DNA of 64,000 bases from Mageeibacillus sp. UBA5438 (GTDB lineage Bacteria; Bacillota; Clostridia; Saccharofermentanales; DTU023): positions 1 to 64,000 of the forward strand of contig DIRK01000058.1 in assembly GCA_002427535.1 (NCBI GenBank), given 5' to 3'. The translations under genes were made by a program, and so were the position numbers. The notes under the pieces were generated by a model. That model did no database searches, had not been told where the DNA came from, and was given only the letters and a program-made list of their open reading frames with translations. Of the stretch, positions 25,673 to 35,166 are shown piece by piece (within the stretch, counting starts at the first letter, position 1; each line of letters begins with the position of its first letter).

Positions 25673-27208
25673 TCAGGGGCGGGCTACCGTGAAACTGATG
25701 CTGGCGCCGCCCAGTGTGGACGATCTTGTCGCGATGATCTCCTGACCGTGGCGCTGCACCAAGGCACGCGCGATGTAAAGCCCGAGCCCCGATCCCGATC
25801 CGTGGCGTGACTTGTCCGCCTTATAAAAGCGATCGAAGATCTGAGGCAGATCATCCGCCGGAATGCCCGGTCCGTTATCCTCGACCGTGACACTGACGCA
25901 GCGCTCTCCGACGCGTGTGCTGATCAGGATCAAGCCTCGGTCTGGCGTGAAGCGGATGGCGTTTGCGATCACATTGTTCAAAACCCGCGTCAGCTGCCCG
26001 ATATCTCCAACCACCCGCGTCGATTCGCCGTAGCGATAATCAAAGGCCACCTCCAACTCAATCGATTTTTCGGTAAGCATCGGCTCGAAGGACTGGCGGA
26101 CCTGGCAGATGAAGTCATTTAGCTCAAACACTTCCTGCTTCAAACGCTCCTGCCCCTCAAGGCCTGTTTCGGTGAACAGATCGTTGACAAGGCGTTCGAG
26201 ACGATTGGTCTCCGATTTAATAATCGACAGATAGTAGTCAAATTTTTCTTCCGGAATGGTTCCGTCTCGCATGCCCTCGACAAAACCGCCGATGGAGGTC
26301 ACAGGCGTTCGAAGGTCGTGGGAAACATTGCTCAAAAACTCCGCATACTGGCGCTCTCGATCCTCAAACTGTTCGATGAGCGTGTTGAAGGTACGGATGA
26401 GACGCGTCAAATCGTCTTCTTTAATGCGGGAGGCCACCTGATCATGCTCAGGATCGTCTTGGTCAAGCATCAGTGTTTTATGTTTTTTGCCCCAGGTGAC
26501 ACGGGCGGATAAATTGCCCGCATACACCGCATTCGCGGTTTTGGCCAGCTCTGATATCGGACGTGTAATATCCCGCGACAGCCAGATTATGATGAATAAG
26601 GACAAAAGGAAGGCCAGTGAAAAAGATAAGGGGACATTATGTTCCATCAGGAAGGCGCTAAAACTTTCGGCGCTGTGGCGCTTTAACAGCACCACTTCCC
26701 CTGTATAAAGATCGCCGTGTTTTCCGATCGGGGAACTTGCGACAAGCCAGCTTGAGGCATCGGTTAAAAGCGTCTCAAAACCCGTCTTGTCGCCTGACTC
26801 ACAGTAGACCGCGTGGCTTTGATTTCGCGCTTGCAAAGGCAACACAATGTCGCGCGAACCCTCCCGGCTTTCGTCGAGCTTCGCCATCGTGTCGGCGGGA
26901 ATCCCTGTGTGGTAAATGATCTCACCGTTCGCGTTGATGATCCAGACAAAGGCCGTCGTCGAGCGCGAGGCAAAGGCGATATGCCCCGTGATATCCGCGC
27001 TTGTAAAAGTCGTATGCGTAGCATCCATCCGATCTTCGGTCAGAACCGACAGCTCAAAGGCGTTGCGCCGAAGCTCCTCCTTGCGCTGGGAGGCCGATGA
27101 AAGGGTGTAGATCGCGCCATAAATGAAGGCAAGCACGAGAAAGACGACAAGAATGGCCGCCGAGATTTTTAAAAGCGTCCGCGTGTAAATGGAAATTCGG
27201 GTTTTCAC
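25673..27208 (-). CDS. Membrane sensor histidine kinase
   Basis: A 511-residue kinase with a helix at 12-36, an extracytoplasmic sensor domain (about 37-190), a second helix (about 193-212), HAMP, HisKA with the H box FLSNVSHDLRTPVTS, and HATPase with N box NVIANAIRFTP, G1 EDNGPGIP and G2 GSGSGLGLYIA. The HAMP-HisKA junction carries an acidic insert (DQDDPEHDQ). It is 2 bases downstream of its response regulator. Location before an HtrA-like gene and in a wall/division region suggests an envelope-stress system. Confidence 0.92.
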   Translation of the reverse strand: MKTRISIYTRTLLKISAAILVVFLVLAFIYGAIYTLSSASQRKEELRRNAFELSVLTEDRMDATHTTFTSADITGHIAFASRSTTAFVWIINANGEIIYHTGIPADTMAKLDESREGSRDIVLPLQARNQSHAVYCESGDKTGFETLLTDASSWLVASSPIGKHGDLYTGEVVLLKRHSAESFSAFLMEHNVPLSFSLAFLLSLFIIIWLSRDITRPISELAKTANAVYAGNLSARVTWGKKHKTLMLDQDDPEHDQVASRIKEDDLTRLIRTFNTLIEQFEDRERQYAEFLSNVSHDLRTPVTSIGGFVEGMRDGTIPEEKFDYYLSIIKSETNRLERLVNDLFTETGLEGQERLKQEVFELNDFICQVRQSFEPMLTEKSIELEVAFDYRYGESTRVVGDIGQLTRVLNNVIANAIRFTPDRGLILISTRVGERCVSVTVEDNGPGIPADDLPQIFDRFYKADKSRHGSGSGLGLYIARALVQRHGQEIIATRSSTLGGASISFTVARP

Positions 27209-27210
27209 CG

Positions 27211-27936
27211 TTATTCGGAGTCCTTTACCTCAAATTTGTAGCCAACGCTCCACACGGTTTTGATCTGCCATAAAGGATGCGCGATGACGTCGAGTTTTTC
27301 GCGAATCCTTTTAATGTGGACATCCACCGTGCGTTGCTCTCCAAAATAATCCATCCCCCAGATATGTTCAAGAATCTGGTCGCGCGTAAACACACGATTG
27401 GGATGCGAGGTCAAGAAAAATAACAGTTCCAGTTCCTTGGGCGGCATATCAATTTCACGATCGCCCACACGCACTGAATAGCGGATGCGGTCCACCGTAA
27501 GATCGGGGTAGCTGACAATATCCTTTTGTTTCTCTTCAGTGAGATTCGCGCTCGGCGTCGCGGACTGCGATCGACGCAATACCGCTTTCACGCGGGCCAG
27601 TAATTCTTTGGGTTCAAAGGGCTTCAACACATAGTCATCGGCGCCCAGCTCCAGCCCGATAATTTTGTCAAGCGTATCGCTTCGCGCGGTGAGCATCAGG
27701 ACAGGCACGTCCGACACACGCCTTAACTCGCGCATCACATCGAAGCCGCTCAGACCCGGGAGCATCAGGTCAAGAATAATGACATCCGGCTCCATCGCGC
27801 GCACCATCGGCATGACCGCGTCTCCTGTAAAACAGGAACTGACTTCAAAGCCGTCTTTTTCAAAATAGAGTTTTAATAATTCACTGATATGTTTATCGTC
27901 ATCGACAATCAACACACGCTTCGTATCATCCATCAT
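27211..27936 (-). CDS. OmpR/PhoB family response regulator
   Basis: A receiver domain (residues 6-120) has the acidic pair VDDDKH, phospho-acceptor aspartate in VIILDLMLPG and the lysine in VLKPFEP. A C-terminal winged helix (about 145-238) shows PPKELELLFFLTSHPN and VDVHIKRIREKL. It overlaps nrdR by 4 bases (ATGA) and precedes its kinase, so nrdR, regulator and sensor are co-transcribed. Confidence 0.95.
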   Translation of the reverse strand: MMDDTKRVLIVDDDKHISELLKLYFEKDGFEVSSCFTGDAVMPMVRAMEPDVIILDLMLPGLSGFDVMRELRRVSDVPVLMLTARSDTLDKIIGLELGADDYVLKPFEPKELLARVKAVLRRSQSATPSANLTEEKQKDIVSYPDLTVDRIRYSVRVGDREIDMPPKELELLFFLTSHPNRVFTRDQILEHIWGMDYFGEQRTVDVHIKRIREKLDVIAHPLWQIKTVWSVGYKFEVKDSE

Positions 27937-28418
27937 GGGCCCTCCGTCTTAGCCGGGGCATCGCCTTCATCTTGCAGGAGATTTGAGATTTCTTCAATAA
28001 ACGAACGGATATCGCGAAAAGCGCGGTAGACCGAGGCAAATCGAATATAGGCGACCTCATCGATCCCGCGGAGTTCTTTTAGCACCAGCTCGCCGATATC
28101 CGAGGAGGAGATCTCCCGCTTCAGGGCATTGCCGGCCGCCCTTTCCACCTCATCGATCAAGTCTTCCACCTGCCGTGTGGTCACAGGGCGCTTTTCACAG
28201 CTCTTCATAATGCCGATCAGTAATTTTTGTCGATCGAAGGCTTGGCGACTGCCATCCTTCTTAATCACCATCAGGGGCATGTCTTCAATTTTTTCGTAGG
28301 TCGTAAAACGCGTTCCGCAGGTGAGGCATTCACGGCGCCGACGAATCGAACTGCCGTCATCGGAAGGACGTGAATCCACGACGCGGTCGTCATTACTTTC
28401 ACAATTAGGACATTTCAT
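27933..28418 (-). CDS. nrdR: Transcriptional repressor NrdR
   Basis: NrdR represses ribonucleotide reductase genes in response to dATP/ATP. The N-terminal zinc ribbon has four cysteines (MKCPNCES and CLTCGTRF), followed by an ATP-cone domain (VIKKDGSRQAFDRQKLL). At 161 residues it has the usual size. GGAGAGG lies upstream. It follows ftsZ after a 119-base gap containing a stem-loop. Confidence 0.96.
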   Translation of the reverse strand: MKCPNCESNDDRVVDSRPSDDGSSIRRRRECLTCGTRFTTYEKIEDMPLMVIKKDGSRQAFDRQKLLIGIMKSCEKRPVTTRQVEDLIDEVERAAGNALKREISSSDIGELVLKELRGIDEVAYIRFASVYRAFRDIRSFIEEISNLLQDEGDAPAKTEGP

Positions 28419-28460
28419 ACAGCTTGAGCCTCTCCTTTCACGGTATTATCAAGATGGCAA

Positions 28461-28481
28461 GGCCGGATGAATCATCCGGCC
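28461..28481. terminator. Strong stem-loop between ftsZ and nrdR
   Basis: A near-perfect palindrome (GGCCGGATGA, one central base, TCATCCGGCC as read on the minus strand) lies between the ftsZ stop and nrdR. There is no U run after it, so it may be a weak or factor-assisted terminator or an mRNA-stability element rather than a full stop. Confidence 0.5.
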
Positions 28482-28537
28482 GCATTTCCAGTTTCGATTG
28501 GACCGCTAATTTTGACGAACGCACCGTCAAGGCACGA

Positions 28538-29899
28538 TCAGGAGCGGTCCATATCGTCATCTTGCAAGAACCAAGGAAGCACGCGGCCGTCCTGGCGTCC
28601 GGAGCGCGGGCGCTGGGGCGCTTCACGCTTAGTCTCCTCATGCGGTGCCTCATCCAGCACACGGGGCGCGGTGACATTTTGCCTTGCGGCATTTTCGGTC
28701 GCGCGGTCGATCATGTCGGCCATCATCTGGTCGGTCTGGCGCTGGCTTGTACGGGTGAAGCCCGTCGCGCGCTGACCGTCCGAAGAAGCGCGCGCGCTGC
28801 TGGGCGGTCTTAAGAATTCAGGCAAATCATCGATCGTTGATCTCGCGCCTGTTTGTGTCTGGCGCTGAGGAATACTAAAAGAAGGAGCCGTCGACTGGGC
28901 CTGCCCGTGACGCAGGGTCCGGGCCTGGACACTGTCTGTCCCAAAGCGACTGGCGATAATTGTGATGATCAAATCATCTTGCATGTTTTCATCGATCACG
29001 GCGCCGAAAATAATGTCAGCGTCAGGTGACACCGCCTCACGCACCTGGGAAGCGGCCTCATTGACTTCCTTGATCTTCATGTCGTGGCCACCGGTGAAGT
29101 TGATGATGATGCTGTTCGCGCCGTCAATGGTCGTCTCAAGCAAGGGACTGGTCATCGCCTGTTTTACAGCCGTGGCCGCACGGCTCTCACCGTTGCCGCG
29201 CCCGATGCCCATATGGCACACGCCGGCATTTGTCATCACACGCCTCACGTCCGCCAAGTCAAGGTTAATCAAACCGGGGACGGCCACAAGATCCGAGATA
29301 CTCGACACGCCGTACTGAAGGACGCGGTCGGCCAAACTGAAGGCCTCGTCGATGGTCGTATCGTCACTTGCGATTTCAAGGAGTTTGTCGTTGGGCACGA
29401 CAATCAGTGAATCCACATACTGTTGGAGTTCACGCACGCCCTTTTCAGCGTTTTGGCGGCGTCTTGTGCCTTCAAAGCGAAAGGGTGTCGTTACGACACC
29501 TACGGTTAGAATTCCGAGTTTTTCAGCGACCTGAGCTACAATCGGTGCGGCTCCCGTTCCGGTCCCGCCCCCCATGCCGGCCGTAATGAACAGCATGTCA
29601 GAGCCTTCGATGGCTTTGGAAATCTCTTCAATGTTTTCCTCCGCCGCCTTTTGGCCCAGCTCCGGTTGAGCGCCCGCTCCGAGGCCGCGAGTTATTTTCT
29701 CGCCAATCTGGATGGCCTCGCTCGCCTTCGTATTCTGGAGCGATTGATGATCCGTGTTAATGGCGATGAACTCGATGCCCTGCACACCTCCGTCAATCAT
29801 CCGATTAACCGCGTTGCAGCCGCCGCCTCCGACGCCGATCACACGGATCGTGGCGTAAACGCCGCCACTCATCCCAATATCAAATGAATAGTCAGTCAC
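28538..29899 (-). CDS. ftsZ: Cell division protein FtsZ
   Basis: The tubulin-like GTPase that forms the Z ring. The GTP-binding [10 protein letters not shown] motif and the T7-loop equivalent [11 protein letters not shown] are intact; the core ends near residue 315 and is followed by a flexible linker and a C-terminal peptide ending [11 protein letters not shown]. The most likely start is GTG at 29899, nine bases after AAAGGAG; the TTG at 29908 touches that Shine-Dalgarno sequence and is unlikely. It lies at the end of the division cluster, without ftsA in front of it. Confidence 0.96.
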   Translation of the reverse strand: MTDYSFDIGMSGGVYATIRVIGVGGGGCNAVNRMIDGGVQGIEFIAINTDHQSLQNTKASEAIQIGEKITRGLGAGAQPELGQKAAEENIEEISKAIEGSDMLFITAGMGGGTGTGAAPIVAQVAEKLGILTVGVVTTPFRFEGTRRRQNAEKGVRELQQYVDSLIVVPNDKLLEIASDDTTIDEAFSLADRVLQYGVSSISDLVAVPGLINLDLADVRRVMTNAGVCHMGIGRGNGESRAATAVKQAMTSPLLETTIDGANSIIINFTGGHDMKIKEVNEAASQVREAVSPDADIIFGAVIDENMQDDLIITIIASRFGTDSVQARTLRHGQAQSTAPSFSIPQRQTQTGARSTIDDLPEFLRPPSSARASSDGQRATGFTRTSQRQTDQMMADMIDRATENAARQNVTAPRVLDEAPHEETKREAPQRPRSGRQDGRVLPWFLQDDDMDRS

Positions 29900-30025
29900 T
29901 TCTCGCAACTCCTTTCGCTCTTTCCCCGAAGCATTGCCGTTTCAACGGTTGTCATAACAAGCTTACAACCTCTGCGGACCATCATCGTCAAGCTCAATGC
30001 CGATTCGTATCAGCATGTTTTCACT

Positions 30026-30054
30026 ATTTTATCTTAACTGGGATTGACAAGCAA
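30026..30054 (-). promoter_or_regulatory. Candidate ftsZ promoter
   Basis: Minus-strand TTGCTT (plus 30049-30054) and TAAAAT (plus 30026-30031) are 17 bases apart in the 230-base gap between sbp and ftsZ, giving a leader of about 120 bases. Nothing else recognisable is in this gap. Confidence 0.4.
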
Positions 30055-30132
30055 GCAATGATTGGCAAAAGCTTTGATTCTCTATGCTTTTAACTGTCGT
30101 ATAGACGCCTTAACAAGTATATGAAAATCTAA

Positions 30133-30534
30133 TTACTCTGAAATAGTCTCCGTTTTGTCGGCCATAGACGCCTGTTTTTCTTCCTTACCCAGGCTTCCTT
30201 TTTCTTTCCTGCGCAGGTAAAACTTACGCGTCGTGAAGTTGATATTCCTGAAGATGCGATAGGCGAAGATGAAGGAGACGACCATTGAAAAGTCATACTT
30301 CATCTGATTGCCCAAAGCTGTCATAAGGACGGCAATCAAGGCATTTACAAAAAACTCAATGAGAAATTTTTCCGCTTCAAAAGTTGCCTCCGACACCGCG
30401 TTCCACGCCGCCGTTAAAGACTCGATCCCCACAAGGGTCAGCACCGCCAAAAAAGGCACAAGACTTGCGGGCAGGAGGACATTGACAAACAAGCCGATCA
30501 GAAGTCCTACGAGTAAGCCAATTAAGATGAGCAT
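30133..30534 (-). CDS. sbp: Small basic protein Sbp (DUF1290 membrane protein)
   Basis: A 133-residue membrane protein with three helices. Its pattern (glycine-rich first helix LIGLLVGLLIGLF, then FLAVLTLVGIESLTAAWNA and EFFVNALIAVLMTALGNQM) matches the DUF1290 family that lies next to ftsA/ftsZ in many Bacillota. It has a charged, lysine-rich C-terminal tail of about 35 residues not typical of the family. The function is unknown; position between divIB and ftsZ implies a division role. Confidence 0.82.
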   Translation of the reverse strand: MLILIGLLVGLLIGLFVNVLLPASLVPFLAVLTLVGIESLTAAWNAVSEATFEAEKFLIEFFVNALIAVLMTALGNQMKYDFSMVVSFIFAYRIFRNINFTTRKFYLRRKEKGSLGKEEKQASMADKTETISE

Positions 30535-30561
30535 GGATCCATCCTCCCGTCTATTTTAAAA

Positions 30562-30576
30562 AGGACATGACGTCCT
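30562..30576 (-). terminator. Weak stem-loop with T run between divIB and sbp
   Basis: AGGAC and GTCCT form a 5-bp stem around a 5-base loop, followed on the minus strand by TTTTTAAAAT. It may reduce read-through from divIB into sbp. Confidence 0.35.
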
Positions 30577-30594
30577 GTCTGCTAAATAATGCGC

Positions 30595-31530
30595 TCAGGC
30601 GGTATCCGGCCTAAAATACGCCGTCTCCCCGCTTAAGTCGAGTTCACCCGCGACCCCTTCAGGGATCTCCCCGCTTTGAATCAGGTAGCTTAGAAGTTGC
30701 AATTTCTCTTGTAATAACCTGTTGTCCTCCAGTTTAACACGAATCTCCCCACCCTGCGGAAGCGGAATAAACAGGTAGAAGGACTTAAGTCCGATCTGCC
30801 GGATCTGACGTACAAGCCCCATGAGGTGGCGATTATCCGGCGTCAATTGATCGTGCCGTATGAGCTCTGCGGTGAGGCGCGCGGCTGACATCAATTCCAG
30901 GTGATCCTCGACATCGAGCACTTCAAAAGGGATGACCTCACTCAAGACAGAGATACCCTCTAATACGGGGAGATCAAAGTCGATCGTTTCGGCGACTCTG
31001 AGCACAATATGATCGCGGTCAATTAAAGCAAATCCGCCCGACACCCGCACCGCCAAAATTTCGACACGCTCATCCACTCGGATGGCGATCGTCGAAGGGA
31101 ATCGAAATTTCACCGTCACGTCACGAATGAGCGGGAAACGTTCCAAGATCTCCTGTTCAAGCGTTCCGTAGCGAAGCGAGAAGTATTGCTTAGGGCCCGG
31201 CCCGATGTCAAAGATGAAGTGGCGATCCAAAAGGCCTCGGGCCATCGCGCTGACATCCTCGGAATTCGTCAATCGCGTACCTTCAACCTTGATACTTTCA
31301 ATCGTGAACTGGGGTAAAAGGGCGATGAGCGTCATCAGGATTAAAATCACCGCGATGACGGTAAGGACGCGTAGAGGCCAGCCTTTAAGTGCCTTTTTTC
31401 GCTTCTCTTTCGCCCTTTTGCGGCGGCTCGACGCTGTAAAAGGAGACGGTTGAAAAATCCCGGGATAGGGATCACCCGCCGCGGTGGATCTCTTTTTTGC
31501 CCGGCCTTTATGTGGGCTTGATCGTTTCAT
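30595..31530 (-). CDS. divIB: Cell division protein DivIB/FtsQ
   Basis: A bitopic divisome protein: a very basic cytoplasmic segment (residues 1-50), one helix (about 52-72) and a POTRA domain beginning FTIESIKVEGTRLTNSEDV, then the FtsQ beta domain (FPLIRDVTVKFRFPSTIAIRVDER, shown here only in part as RFPSTIAIRVDER). Length is 311 residues. It overlaps murG by 23 bases. Confidence 0.93.
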   Translation of the reverse strand: MKRSSPHKGRAKKRSTAAGDPYPGIFQPSPFTASSRRKRAKEKRKKALKGWPLRVLTVIAVILILMTLIALLPQFTIESIKVEGTRLTNSEDVSAMARGLLDRHFIFDIGPGPKQYFSLRYGTLEQEILERFPLIRDVTVKFRFPSTIAIRVDERVEILAVRVSGGFALIDRDHIVLRVAETIDFDLPVLEGISVLSEVIPFEVLDVEDHLELMSAARLTAELIRHDQLTPDNRHLMGLVRQIRQIGLKSFYLFIPLPQGGEIRVKLEDNRLLQEKLQLLSYLIQSGEIPEGVAGELDLSGETAYFRPDTA

Positions 31531-32662
31531 GTGCTTCGATCACCGCCATCACTTCACCCGCAATCGCCTCGGCCGCAAGCGGCGTTGACCAATGGCGGGC
31601 ACTTTCACCCATGCTTTGCAGACGTTTTGGACTTTCGACCATCTCCTCTATCGTTAAAAGCAAGACACGGCTGTTGAAATCCTGATCCGCGTAGGTAATG
31701 GACGCCCCCGCCTCTTTCATGGCACGAGCATTTTCTGTCTGATGGTCGTCCGCGGCAAAGGGAAAGGGCACAAGAATAGAAGGCTTGCCCTGGGAAGCAA
31801 TCTCCGCGCAGGTCATGGCACCGGCTCGTCCGACAAATAAATCGCAGGCGGCAATCCAATGGGGCGCGTCTTTTAAAAATGATTCCGCGCGCACAATGCC
31901 TCGGACCGCTTGGAGGTCAGAAAGGGCCGATTCCGTGCTCTGAACGCCGGTACTGATCGCGATCCGTAGCTGCGGATAGCGCTCCAATAAGGCGGACCAC
32001 TGGCCTTCTTCGTCGAGGCGCGAGACCGCCGTGTTCAATGTTCTTGAGCCTAAGCTTCCGCCCATGACAAGGATGAGAAAAACATCCTCTGAAAGATTCA
32101 GCGCTTCGCGTGCTTTTGAGCGATCGAGTTCATAAAAAATGGAGCGCACGGGGTTGCCGCTGAAGCTAAGATTCACCTTGTCCGAAAAATACGCCCGGCT
32201 CGATTCATAGCTGATAAACACCGTATGGGCTTTTTTCGCAAACAGGCGGTTGGTCCTGCCGGGCACCGAGTTTTGCTCATGGAGGACATAGGGAATTTTC
32301 AAATATCGCGCGGCGGCAATAAGCGGCGCCGACACAAAACCGCCCGTCCCGATAACGACACAGGGGCGCTCTTTTTTTAACAGCGAAAGGCTCATCCGGA
32401 GGCCGCGCAGATTTCTTACCATCCAGCTCCAATAGCGCCGATCTTGTTTTGAGGGCATATTTTGAGCGGAGATGGGCTGAAATTCATAGCCTTCACCCTC
32501 CACCATCGTCTGTTCCAGATTGCCCGGAACACCGCAAAAGACGAGCCGATAATCAGGCAGGCGTTGAGCGATTTTATCCGCAATGGAAAGCGCGGGATAA
32601 ATATGCCCGCTCGTGCCGCCGGCTGCAATGACAATAGTCTGGCAAGTCTTTGTTCGTCTCAT
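31508..32662 (-). CDS. murG: MurG UDP-GlcNAc:lipid I N-acetylglucosaminyltransferase
   Basis: The enzyme adds GlcNAc to lipid I to make lipid II at the inner face of the membrane. The family motifs AAGGTSGHIYPAL near the N-terminus, GGFVSAPLI and HEQNSVPGRTNR, and the donor-site GRAGAMTCAEI are present. Length is 384 residues. It sits between ftsW and divIB in the same direction. Confidence 0.95.
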   Translation of the reverse strand: MRRTKTCQTIVIAAGGTSGHIYPALSIADKIAQRLPDYRLVFCGVPGNLEQTMVEGEGYEFQPISAQNMPSKQDRRYWSWMVRNLRGLRMSLSLLKKERPCVVIGTGGFVSAPLIAAARYLKIPYVLHEQNSVPGRTNRLFAKKAHTVFISYESSRAYFSDKVNLSFSGNPVRSIFYELDRSKAREALNLSEDVFLILVMGGSLGSRTLNTAVSRLDEEGQWSALLERYPQLRIAISTGVQSTESALSDLQAVRGIVRAESFLKDAPHWIAACDLFVGRAGAMTCAEIASQGKPSILVPFPFAADDHQTENARAMKEAGASITYADQDFNSRVLLLTIEEMVESPKRLQSMGESARHWSTPLAAEAIAGEVMAVIEAHETIKPT

Positions 32663-32707
32663 CTTGATTATCCAGGTAAGGGCCCATGGCGGACCGATCG
32701 TAATACC

Positions 32708-34135
32708 TTATACAGCGTAACCCATCTCATCGTCTTCCTCAACCGTTTGACGGGGCTTCTTCCCGCCTCGTGAACGGGCATCCTGCTTCATGATCACGCG
32801 GGCAATATCGGGCTCTACGCGGCAGCATGACTTAGACACGCAAAGGACAAGTCCCGCGCTCACCGCGAAAAACAAGTTGGCCGTGCCCCCGTAGCTGAAA
32901 AAGGGCAATGAGATCCCCGTGGTGGGAATAAGGCTTGTCGCCACCGCCATGTTGAGAAAGGCCTGAAGCGCGATCAGGATGGTGTTTCCGGCCGCGACCA
33001 GCATCCCCATATGCGTGGCGGCCTGCCGGGCCACCATGATGCCTGTCGCAAGGAAGGCAAGGAAAAGGAGCACGACGGCACTGACACCGACAAAACCCAA
33101 TTCTTCGCCGATAATCGGCAATATGAAGTCGTTATGCGCCTCTGACAGCCAGTTTAATTTCTGCACACTTCGACCAATCCCGCGCCCTGTCAGTCCCCCT
33201 GAGCCGAGCGCCAGTTCCGCCTGTTCAATTTGCATCCTGTCATCTTCGTTGGCCGCGTCGCGGTCTTGGAAGGTGTCAACGCGCTTGAACACGTGCGCAA
33301 AGCGATTGGCCACAAATTCGGTCGGCGATTTTTTCGCGATAAGCTGGTAGCCGGCCCCGAAGATGATCGCCACGACAAGGAAAACGACCACGAGTTGCGT
33401 CGTACCCAAAAAGCGCGATTTCATTGGAATGTCAGCCATCACAAAGACAATCACACTGATGAGAAAAATAATGAGTGCGCCCGATAGATGCGGCTGTATC
33501 AGGGTCAGAATGACCCAAAGCCCCATCAAGATGACGGGCCAGGTCACATCCAGAAAGGCTTGTTTTGACGCGGAGGGCGCATTTTTTTGGCCCCTTGCTT
33601 CAATTGCAACGCGCTTTCTTCTGCGAGAGGCAAGGTAACCCGCAAGGAAAAAGACGGCTCCCACTTTCGCCAGTTCTGAGGGCTGGAAACCAACGGTACC
33701 GATGTAGATCCACCGCCTCGCCCCGTTGACGACCACGCCGCCAAACTGGCAATAAAGGAGGCTCGCGGTGATAACCAGATAAAGAAAAGCGCGATACACA
33801 GGACGCGTCAGCCGTCTGAAATGGACCAGGGCGCCTAAGGCCACCGCTCCGATCGTACCGACCAAGGTGATCCGAGCCTGCTTTCGGGCCATGGCGGAGG
33901 CATCCGCCTCAACAATGGCGCGAACAGGGGCACTGTCAATTGCAACGCCGCTTTTAATCAGTTCAGTCCTGATCTTCGCCGTGGATTGGATATAACTGAT
34001 CCCGTAACTCGCGCTGAACATCATGAGGAGGCCAAAGCTCACTAACACGAGCCATACGACAAGGAAGGCAAGCGACATATGCCGGTGCGATTTTTGCAGC
34101 CGACTCTTCGTAATCGCCTGTGTGTCCTTGCCCAT
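32708..34135 (-). CDS. ftsW: FtsW/SpoVE peptidoglycan glycosyltransferase
   Basis: A SEDS-family polymerase of about 10 helices that makes septal glycan with its partner PBP. GVVVNGARRWIYIG, FQPSELAKV, the catalytic-loop aspartate region and PTTGISLPFFSYGG near the C-terminus are characteristic. Start ATG 34135 (MGKDTQ) lies 5 bases after mraY; upstream in-frame codons would overlap mraY. An extra loop of about 35 residues follows helix 2 (TAKIRTELIKSGVAI region). murD, usual between mraY and ftsW, is missing. Confidence 0.94.
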   Translation of the reverse strand: MGKDTQAITKSRLQKSHRHMSLAFLVVWLVLVSFGLLMMFSASYGISYIQSTAKIRTELIKSGVAIDSAPVRAIVEADASAMARKQARITLVGTIGAVALGALVHFRRLTRPVYRAFLYLVITASLLYCQFGGVVVNGARRWIYIGTVGFQPSELAKVGAVFFLAGYLASRRRKRVAIEARGQKNAPSASKQAFLDVTWPVILMGLWVILTLIQPHLSGALIIFLISVIVFVMADIPMKSRFLGTTQLVVVFLVVAIIFGAGYQLIAKKSPTEFVANRFAHVFKRVDTFQDRDAANEDDRMQIEQAELALGSGGLTGRGIGRSVQKLNWLSEAHNDFILPIIGEELGFVGVSAVVLLFLAFLATGIMVARQAATHMGMLVAAGNTILIALQAFLNMAVATSLIPTTGISLPFFSYGGTANLFFAVSAGLVLCVSKSCCRVEPDIARVIMKQDARSRGGKKPRQTVEEDDEMGYAV

Positions 34136-34140
34136 GTCCT

Positions 34141-35166
34141 CTACCTTCCAAAAAGCGGTCCGGACATCAGCATGAAGCCGAGACCGGCGCATAATAAGCC
34201 CACCAGGCTGAACACGCGGACGACCTTGGTCTCATGCCAGCCGACCAGTTCAAAATGGTGGTGAATGGGCGACATGCGAAAAATACGTTTCCCGCCGGTT
34301 GATTTGAAATAAATCACCTGCAAGACGACCGAAAATCCTTCAAAGAAAAAGATAAATCCCGTAATCACCGCCAGGTAAGGCACGCCGATCACCACGGTGA
34401 GTAGCGTAAATCCGATCCCTAAAGCCTGTGAACCCGTGTCTCCCATGAAAATGCGGGCAGGATAGCGGTTAAAAAACAAAAATGCAAGACAACCGCTCGC
34501 CATCACAGCGGAAAGCATCAGGGACGCGGGCGCGCTTGTGAGTGAGGCGGCGAGCGTGCTCACCACGGCAAACAGCCCCAGGGACGCAATCGCCATCAGG
34601 CTGGCTAAAAGGCCGTCCAGTCCGTCCGTGATGTTGACGGAATTGCTCATATAGAAGAGAAAGGGCACTAAAAAAGCGAAATACAAGAATTTCCATCCGC
34701 CCGTGATGATCAGTTTCTGCGCGCCAAAGGGCAGCAAAATAAAGGGCTCCGTCGGCGCAAGCCACAGATAGTAAAGGGCGGCAACGGCAGAGAAGAACCC
34801 TAAAAGTAAGGTCTTATGCCTCACACTCATCCCTTTTTTTGACACGCGCACCTTGATCCAGTCATCGGCAAAACCCACCGCCCCGAAGATCACCATGAAG
34901 ACGACAATCATCGATAAGGGCAGAAGGTAGCGGCGGATAAAGGGCGCAACGATGCCTAAAAAGGCAATGGGGAGTATAAAAAACAACCCCCCGAAGGTCG
35001 GCGTCCCCGACTTTTTCAAATGCGTTTTAGGACCATTTTCTCGGATCGGTTGACTGGCAAATTTTCTGGAAATAACAGGTAACCCGATCAGCCCGACAAT
35101 CATGGTGCCGATGAACACCGCCACCGCGGCGATTAAGGCCAGCATCATGGGACGAAGCGGAAACAT
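34141..35166 (-). CDS. mraY: Phospho-N-acetylmuramoyl-pentapeptide transferase
   Basis: MraY links phospho-MurNAc-pentapeptide to undecaprenyl phosphate, giving lipid I. Visible motifs are GTPTFGG, FADDWIKV with the catalytic aspartates, NSVNITDGLDGL, FLFFNRYPARIFMGDTGS and MSPIHHHFEL. With 341 residues and ten helices it is complete. It abuts murF (one shared base). Confidence 0.96.
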   Translation of the reverse strand: MFPLRPMMLALIAAVAVFIGTMIVGLIGLPVISRKFASQPIRENGPKTHLKKSGTPTFGGLFFILPIAFLGIVAPFIRRYLLPLSMIVVFMVIFGAVGFADDWIKVRVSKKGMSVRHKTLLLGFFSAVAALYYLWLAPTEPFILLPFGAQKLIITGGWKFLYFAFLVPFLFYMSNSVNITDGLDGLLASLMAIASLGLFAVVSTLAASLTSAPASLMLSAVMASGCLAFLFFNRYPARIFMGDTGSQALGIGFTLLTVVIGVPYLAVITGFIFFFEGFSVVLQVIYFKSTGGKRIFRMSPIHHHFELVGWHETKVVRVFSLVGLLCAGLGFMLMSGPLFGR